In this document: positions 57,846 to 64,000 of the stretch, in pieces
How the letters are laid out: every line of letters starts with the position of its first letter
Numbering within the stretch: position 1 is the first letter of the stretch
Origin: Metallyticus violacea
Lineage: Eukaryota > Arthropoda > Insecta > Mantodea > Metallyticidae
DNA length: 64,000 nt
Direction: 5' to 3'
Assembly: GCA_030762175.1 (NCBI GenBank)
Contig: CM060831.1
Coordinates: 82,863,501-82,927,500 of the forward strand
Translations under genes and position numbers: made by a program
Notes under the pieces: model-generated
What the model saw: the letters and a program-made list of their open reading frames with translations, nothing else
The model's database searches: none
Told to the model about the DNA's origin: nothing

Positions 57846-59720
57846 CATGTTATTTATGATATACATAAACAGTTACAGTCGTCTTACTGCAAATCTTCTG
57901 AATGTAAATACATAAATGTTATGTATTTCATTGTTGTAAAATAACAATTGCTGCACATACCAGCTGAGTGCAAAGTTACTGCAGGTGCTTTGAGTTGCCC
58001 ACGTTGATAGGATATGCTAAAGTAGGAATGTAACTCAATAATGCATAATATGTTTTTGAAATACTTTCAATGTAACATACAGTTTCTTTATATATTAATT
58101 TGTATTTTTAAATCTTTGGAGAATAATTTATACTGAAATTTAGATATATATTTACATCCATGTAAACATATATTTAAATTGTAGTACATTGTAGAGAAAT
58201 AAAACTTTATTCCTAGGGAACCCAAATCAGGGGGTCCTCTGCACTGCAGAGCTGCGAATCCATCAGTTACACTGCTACCTAGAAAGCTAACATTTGAAAA
58301 TTGGAGCAATATTGCTTGGGGGAGCCTGTAACTGGAATATACTACTACATACTTTGATTTAAAACAATGAAAATTGTCTTACCAAGAAAAGCACATATAT
58401 CAACTCCTTTTTTGAGGAGGCAAAAAGGAACCGGAGTGGTAAAATACAAATTTCCCAAATAAAATATCTGCCTGAATTAAATGCCCTCTAAAATAATCCT
58501 TAGGTTTTTAAATTTTACAACTAAAACTTGCAAAACTATTTCTGAAAGCTAAAAATATTTTGCAAATAGTGCAAACCTCATATACACTTTTTCAACATTT
58601 ACATATGTAGCTCAACTACACATTTTGTAATTATTAACCGAAAGCACTAAAACCAGTTCACGCAAAGATTAACCAAGGTTACCTGAAAATTGGAGCAGAC
58701 ATTGCTGCAGTTTTTTCTCTCTTGTTTTATTTACTTTTTCATTGTTTTCTTATAGTTACTCATAAAGAATTTAAAATAAAGTGCAGTAAATCAAAAGGTA
58801 ACATTACTGACATTAAGTGATTGGATTTCCAGATGATAAAAGTAATTCAGTTGGTTCAATGCCTAATTTTTTTCAAGTTTCTGGAAATGGTACATAATAG
58901 CATTAACTTCCACACTGCTCTAACTTCTCCAAAATTTCTCTTTATAAGAATCTAAACTACAGGAATACAGATATTTTAAATTCTCTAAATCTTTCTGTAC
59001 ATAAGTTTGCCAGGTGTATTTCTCAATAGCCTACACTGAAAACAAACATTGTTTCAATTCTGGAACAGCTTTCGTCAAATAATTGTTAAGGGTTAATGGC
59101 CAAAATAAATAAAAGTTCATAGTTCTTTATACTTTTCCCATATGCAAATGTTGCATTACGAGACAATGAAAAAAGTGTCAATCTTGACAATATATTAAAC
59201 CAACTTAATCACTTTGTCTGAAGGAGGGTTCACAGACATATTTTATTCTTATACTGAACAGATTTGCTTTATATTTCTCTTGCATGGCTTCATAGACATG
59301 TACAAAGTTATAACACTATTCACAAAAAATCCTTAAAATGTTATATAAATTACTCCACGTATAAGTTTATCATAAGTACTGAAAAATATCTTATTTTATG
59401 TTCAATTCTGCATTCTACAATATTATAGAGATACTAAAATTGTCCCCTGAAAACAAATATAAGTAAAATTTTAAAAAACATACAAAATTTTTCTTAATTT
59501 TTGTTCTATTATGATATTCTAGTTTTTTTAATTCTGAATCTGCTTACTCTTTATTACAAATAGGGTGAATCCAAATTCCACCGACAAACTTTCACAAGTT
59601 GTTCAGGAAAGTTTTCTCAGTATATTGATATAAGGAACCCTTGGTCTACGGTGGCTCATTACTGGGTAATTTCATTGCTTTCATTTGTTTAACACAACTA
59701 CCTTTGTATCTTTGTCCAAG
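57846..59720. other. AT-rich non-coding stretch
   Basis: No gene recognised. A weak A-box-like signal at 58240-58290 (minus strand) lacks a matching B box. Confidence 0.45.
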
Positions 59721-60089
59721 TAAGTGGAATAAAACTAGTGAAATTTGAGTGACTTCCTCATAAATAATTTATGTGATACTACATTTCACTGTGAAAATCC
59801 CAAACTATTCAAACCTTTGTATCTGTTTACTCAGAATATAATTGTTTCCAAATAAACCACAACCTTTTACTGCTGTAGCAGACCATAGTATGTGCTTTTA
59901 GTGTGGCCAAAAACTAGTGAAATTTGAGTGACTTCCTCATAAATAATTTATGTGATACTACATTTCACTGTGAAAATCCCAAACTATTCAAACCTTTGTA
60001 TCTGTTTACTCAGAATATAATTGTTTCCAAATAAAACAACCTTTTACTGCTATAGCAGACCATAGTATGTACTTTTAGTGTGGCCAGCC
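59720..60089 (+). repeat. 179-bp tandem duplication carrying the foldback-element arm
   Basis: The units start aaaactagtg at 59731 and 59910. They run through the hairpin right arm and flank (gagtgacttcctcataaata, atttcactgtgaaaatccc), then tgtttactcagaatataatt and tagcagaccatagtatgt. They differ by a handful of changes and a 3-base gap. Only one hairpin arm is present. Confidence 0.9.
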
Positions 60090-60189
60090 ACCAGGCTTAA
60101 ACTCCTGCTCAGTTCTGTCACAGCTTTTGTATTCTGCAGTATATTATTTTTTAGAACGTTGTTAAGTGATACAGTATGGATAACTTACT

Positions 60190-61215
60190 TATGCAGAACT
60201 AGCCGATATGCACCTTGTCTACGATTTGATTCAATACAATGGAAGAGTAGCAGAACAATGCCATGCAGAGTGTTTCTGCAGTGGCAGCAACCTTATCACA
60301 CCATATTTGCAGCTCTACATGGACAAGATACCAGGTCTTTCACTGTTAGCATGCCAGATACTGGCAGTGAGAGGAATGTCAGAATGCCCATCTTGATGAG
60401 GATGTTTTAAATGCATTGTGTATGACAACCCTGCAAGCAGTAGTCATTGTATTGCATGAGAGGTGAATATAAGCTAAGCAAATGTTTTGAGGGTCTTACA
60501 TTAGCAGCAATTGCACCTGTATCATCCATACATTTTCCACGTCGAGTGCAGTTTGCTAATTGGTTCTTACAGTGATGTGCAGACAACCAACATTTTTCTG
60601 CTATGATATTGTACACGGATGAGGCAATGTTTACTAGAGTAGGAATATTCTAGTTAGTATAGCCATATATGGGAGTATGAAAATCCACATGTTGTGGTGA
60701 GTCGGGCCTACCAATAGGCATTCTATGTGAATGTATGGGCTGGTATTGTTAATAATTCTTAAATACTACCCAACAGACTGAATGGAGCAGTCTACAAATG
60801 TTACTTCAACATGTTCTCCCACATTTTCTTGAAGATATACTGCTGATAATTTGCAGGGCATATGTGGTTTCAACATGATGGGGCACCGTTACATTTTGCA
60901 GTGAATATTAGGGAATACCTTGATGACAGGCACAAATGCATTGGTCATGATAGTCGTGCTCCATGGCCAGCTTGATCACCAGATCCAACACCCATGGATT
61001 TTTTCCTCTAAAGTCATGTGAAGAGTACATGACTTATGTTTAAAATAATATGCATCTGGTTGCTAGTATTGTAGCAGCCACTGTGTGTGTCAATCTCATG
61101 GGGTGCTAGAACATGTGCGACAGTCCATGAGGCATTGCTGTGAAGTTTGTTGTGATCATGGCAATTGACATTTTAAACTTTAAACAGTGTATTTTGGGTT
61201 TTTTCACACAATTTT
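60190..61215 (+). mobile_element. Tc3-like transposase pseudogene with N-terminal DUF4817-type helix-turn-helix
   Basis: The plus strand has DMHLVYDLIQYNGR (60205), which continues in the other frame as a HTIFAALH...VSMPDTGSERNV stretch, the insect N-terminal helix-turn-helix order. A FTRV-like strand follows the TDEA motif (about 60617). Then come ILKYYPTD and WFQHDGAPLHFAVNIREYL (60870, second catalytic Asp). PWPAxSPDPTPMDFFL (60960, third position) follows. One stop lies inside the last block and others upstream. Confidence 0.8.
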
Positions 61216-61670
61216 TGTAATGTTTGGTCATCTATCCTTCAGAATAAATAAATGCAAATGTCAGGAAGTGACGAGTAGTTGATTAATACATGACAGACCG
61301 TAATGTAAACTTGTTCTACAGCAATCAAATGTTGTTTTGTTTGGAAACAAATTACATTCCGAGTAAGCAGATATAAAGGTGATCAAGTTATTACAAAACG
61401 AAAACAACAAAATTGCCTGGTAATGAGCCACTGGAGAAAATCGGCTCCTTATATCTAAACATTCAGTAAGATCCCTGAACAACTTGTATAAGCACATCAG
61501 TAGAATTCGGATTCCCCCTGTTTATCATACCACAAATGGAATCTGGCTCTTTATTAAATTGCTCCACAAATACACTTTTTAAAAAATATTTTTTGAATTA
61601 ACTAGATTTTCATGTCTGTTTTTGATGCATTGTACAACACAACATTACATACAAAAATATTTTATTTAAC
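61215..61670. other. AT-rich spacer
   Basis: Nothing recognised. Confidence 0.45.
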
Positions 61671-61673
61671 ATT

Positions 61674-61990
61674 TTTAACCCATTACCTGCTGATGTCCCA
61701 TTTTGGGAATGTTCTATTTCTAAGTTCAGACTTTGAAAGTATAATTTGTATGCAATAATATTAAGACAACATCAGCCATTATGTTTTAAATAGTTTTGAG
61801 GCACTCTACGACACAAGAATGACAACAAAATATTTTCTTTTATATATCAAATGCTTTTAAATTTTTTGTCAAATGCTTTTAAATTTTTAAGTATTTTTTA
61901 ACCCATTATGTGCTAATGTCCCATTTTGGAGATGGTCTGTTTTTACTATATTTGTTTAAATTGAGATTTTTTGACAGTATAATTTGTATA
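61674..61990 (+). repeat. piggyBac 5' terminal region, present twice
   Basis: TTAACCCATTAcctgctgatgtcccatttt at 61676 is repeated at about 61899 (TTAACCCATTATGTGCTAATGTCCC). Each is followed by gtataatttgtat. TTAA is the piggyBac target. The pair suggests either a tandem insertion or a duplicated end. Confidence 0.6.
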
Positions 61991-62345
61991 TAATAAACCT
62001 TCCGTTGAACACAACTGATCCAACAACTCTTACTTTATCTCATATGTTCATTCAAAAGGTCAAAGCTGCTTCCTGTTCTCTGTTGACCTTCAAGCACATA
62101 TTTAGTCAGTTCATTAATGAACCTCCTCATATGCTGCAGTTGTCAAAGTGATCTGCCAGGCACATTTGCACCATTATGCAAGGTACATCTAATACATTTA
62201 TTTTACTTATTTGATTACAAAATAGAAATAAAGTAATAGTTTATAAATATTCACAATAATAGTATTATTCTCTGTCCCTGTACTTCTCAATCACATTGCA
62301 CCTAAAATGACATAAATTTGTATTGTTTTAGGTTTTATACTTGAA

Positions 62346-63751
62346 ATGTCAAGTTCGATAAAAGTGTATGATTTAACTAAAATCGATGACTTTGTAGAGG
62401 TGATGAGATATCTAGAAGACAATGATGAAGAGCTGAATGAGGATTTTGATGATAGTGTTAAAAATTCTTAAGATCAGTTGGAGGATCCTGAAACTGACCA
62501 AGGGGACAATGGAACAGATGAATAGGAGAAATCAACTTCAGGTAGCAATCTCTTTTGAGAATCACTAGAATGGTGTCATAATCCAGCTTTAAAAAGTGTT
62601 AGAAAGAGGCCTCATTACCTTCCATCACCTTCCCAGAGTTATAGTAAATGCTAAGTTTGCAAAAACTACAATGGAATGCTGGAACAATTTATTTACAAAT
62701 GAAATTTAGAATATTATAATGAAATACATCAATCAGAATATTAGCAACATAAGTTTGTTCAGAAAAGAGACATAAAGATTATCGATGCTATAGATATATG
62801 AGCCTTTAATGGACTTCTGTAGAAGCTTATAGAGGAACTCTGGGGCAGAAACAGAGATAGAGTAGAAAAAGCATAGTAAGAAATATTCAGAGGTTCAAGA
62901 CTCTAGTATGTTCATTATGTTTTGATGATAGAGACACTAGGTCAGCTAGAAGAGTAGAAGACAGCCTTGTACCAATTCGTTATATTTTTTCCTAGTTTGT
63001 GGTGAACTGTCAGAAAAGTAATTCACTTGGGGAAAGTATGACATTAGATGAAATGCTCCAGGTTTTCATGGAAAGTATTTTTTTTTGCCAATATATTCCA
63101 TCAAAGCACAGTAAGTATGGAATAAAAATTTATGTACTTGGGGATACTGCAATGTTTTATTTGCATAACTTAGAAATTTATGCTGTAAATCAACTTTCAG
63201 GATCTTTTTGGATCAGCAACAAGTTGAGTAATGTTGAACATATAGTTGAGTCCTTGTTTTGTTCAGGTCATAATATAACGGCATATAATTTGTTCAGTGA
63301 CATGGAACTTTCTGAGAAACTAAAAGAGAAAAGACTTGAAAAGAGACATAAAGCAATTGTCACCTGAACTTGTCGCTAACAAATGTAGAGAAGAATATAG
63401 CATTTTCATCTTCAGGAAAGACATAATCTTAATCCCAAAGAAACAAAGGAATATGATTCTTGTATCTAAGCTCCATAACGATGCATCAATTGATCCGACT
63501 CAAAAGGGAGGGTAGGAAAAAAAAGAAAGAAAAGGGGGAAAAGCCAAATATTATTACCTTTTATAACTCAACAAACAGAGGGATCAACAGTGCAAACAAA
63601 ACATGTGCTAAATGTGATGTGACTCGACACACAAGCAATGGCTAATGGTAATCATTTTTTACCTCGCTAAACATAATTAGTATCAATTCCCAAATCATAC
63701 ATCTAGATTAGAACCAGTGCAAAGGAAGCAACTGTCATATGAACTTGTATA

Positions 63752-63785
<34 letters not shown>

Positions 63786-63999
63786 GTATAAAAACTATCG
63801 GAGTACCTTTGGATCTTCAATGGAAATAAAAAAGGTTTTGATCAACTGCGGAGGAAGAATAACAAGATATGCCAATTCCAGGGCCAAGCATAAAAAGAAT
63901 ATGTGCAGCATGTGTCATGAAAACTGGTCTTTAGAAGACTATCAAGATAACAGTGCAAAAAATGAAAATGTGCGCTTTGTATGTCACATACCAATCTAG
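62346..63999 (+). pseudogene. piggyBac transposase, nearly full length, broken
   Basis: The ATG at 62346 opens an acidic N-terminus (EDNDEELNEDFDD), typical of the family, with an early stop. The core follows with breaks: IDAIDI.AFNGLL (about 62790), ELWGRNRD, and then the open stretch 62999-63367. That stretch has SMTLDEMLQVF (catalytic Asp region), YIPSKHSKYGIKIYVLGDT, YLHNLEIYAVNQ and HNITAYNLFSDMELSEKL (where the usual Asp of TADNWFTS is Tyr). ITFYNSTNRGINSANK (63550) and NIISINSQII (63672) match later motifs. A GT/GA microsatellite (63752-63784) interrupts before the Cys-rich tail (CSMC), which ends with a stop at 63997. Cut-and-paste at TTAA is the family reaction; this copy has lost it. 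Confidence 0.85.
63752..63784. repeat. (GT)n(GA)n microsatellite
   Basis: Simple-sequence run within the piggyBac pseudogene. Confidence 0.95.
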
Positions 64000-64000
64000 T

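Noticed and set aside
58230..58300. tRNA-like segment on the minus strand
   Set aside because: A-box likeness only; no B box at the right distance and no stem complementarity.
1..64000. CRISPR arrays, ribosomal RNA genes, bacterial operons
   Set aside because: No regularly spaced identical repeats with unique spacers and no rRNA or bacterial gene signatures were seen.

Overview
The window looks like arthropod nuclear DNA, most likely insect. It is AT-rich, introns run to many kilobases, microsatellites are common, and the transposons are a typical arthropod mix: Penelope-like elements, several non-LTR families, many mariners, piggyBac, hAT, and tRNA-derived SINEs with a conserved body. There is no ribosomal RNA, no CRISPR array and no bacterial-style operon. 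The species cannot be named from the sequence.

The one host gene I can assemble is a C2H2 zinc-finger gene on the minus strand. Four exons join in phase: 41107-40954 (ATG at 41073), 36075-35932, 27573-27497 and 15751-14269. They give about 607 residues: an acidic N-terminus with several Ile-Lys-x-Glu (SUMO-type) motifs, then 15 tandem fingers. A decayed paralogue of its finger exon lies at 4356-3305. The similarity continues into flanking intron and 3' sequence, so this is a segmental duplication. Insertions in the 14-17 kb copy can be read against the 3-5 kb copy, which marks out a solo LTR, a SINE and a foldback element.

Between the two zinc-finger copies, at about 5.64-12.23 kb, is a block of different character: richer in GC, compact, genes on both strands, almost no similarity to the surrounding repeats. 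I read it as a decayed endogenous DNA virus of the Maverick/Polinton-adintovirus kind. It holds the Cys-rich N-terminus and first exonuclease motif of a protein-primed family B DNA polymerase (cut off at the right edge), a dUTPase, a secreted Cys-rich/coiled-coil protein, a small membrane protein, a CCAAT-rich promoter block and a set of diverged direct repeats resembling a viral enhancer/origin region. All its genes carry frameshifts or stops.

From 19 to 64 kb most recognisable sequence is transposon debris, much of it inside the zinc-finger gene's introns. Main pieces: Penelope-like copies (19.4-21.5, 24.2-25.3 minus, 25.4-26.4 plus); piggyBac (23.0-23.9 and 61.7-64.0); mariner/Tc1 types (26.5, 31.8, 33.5, 34.6, 39.6, 41.5, 51.1, 60.2); a non-LTR element inserted inside an inverted relative (28.4-31.8); hAT (43.1-45.0); RTE (48.0-48.8); a DDE-endonuclease gene split by a SINE (48.8-49.9); a 2 kb direct duplication (45.6-47.75 and 52.1-55.4); and ten copies of one SINE family, several with clear target-site duplications. 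A second SINE (33.1 kb) shares its 3' tail with a LINE at 52.8 kb.
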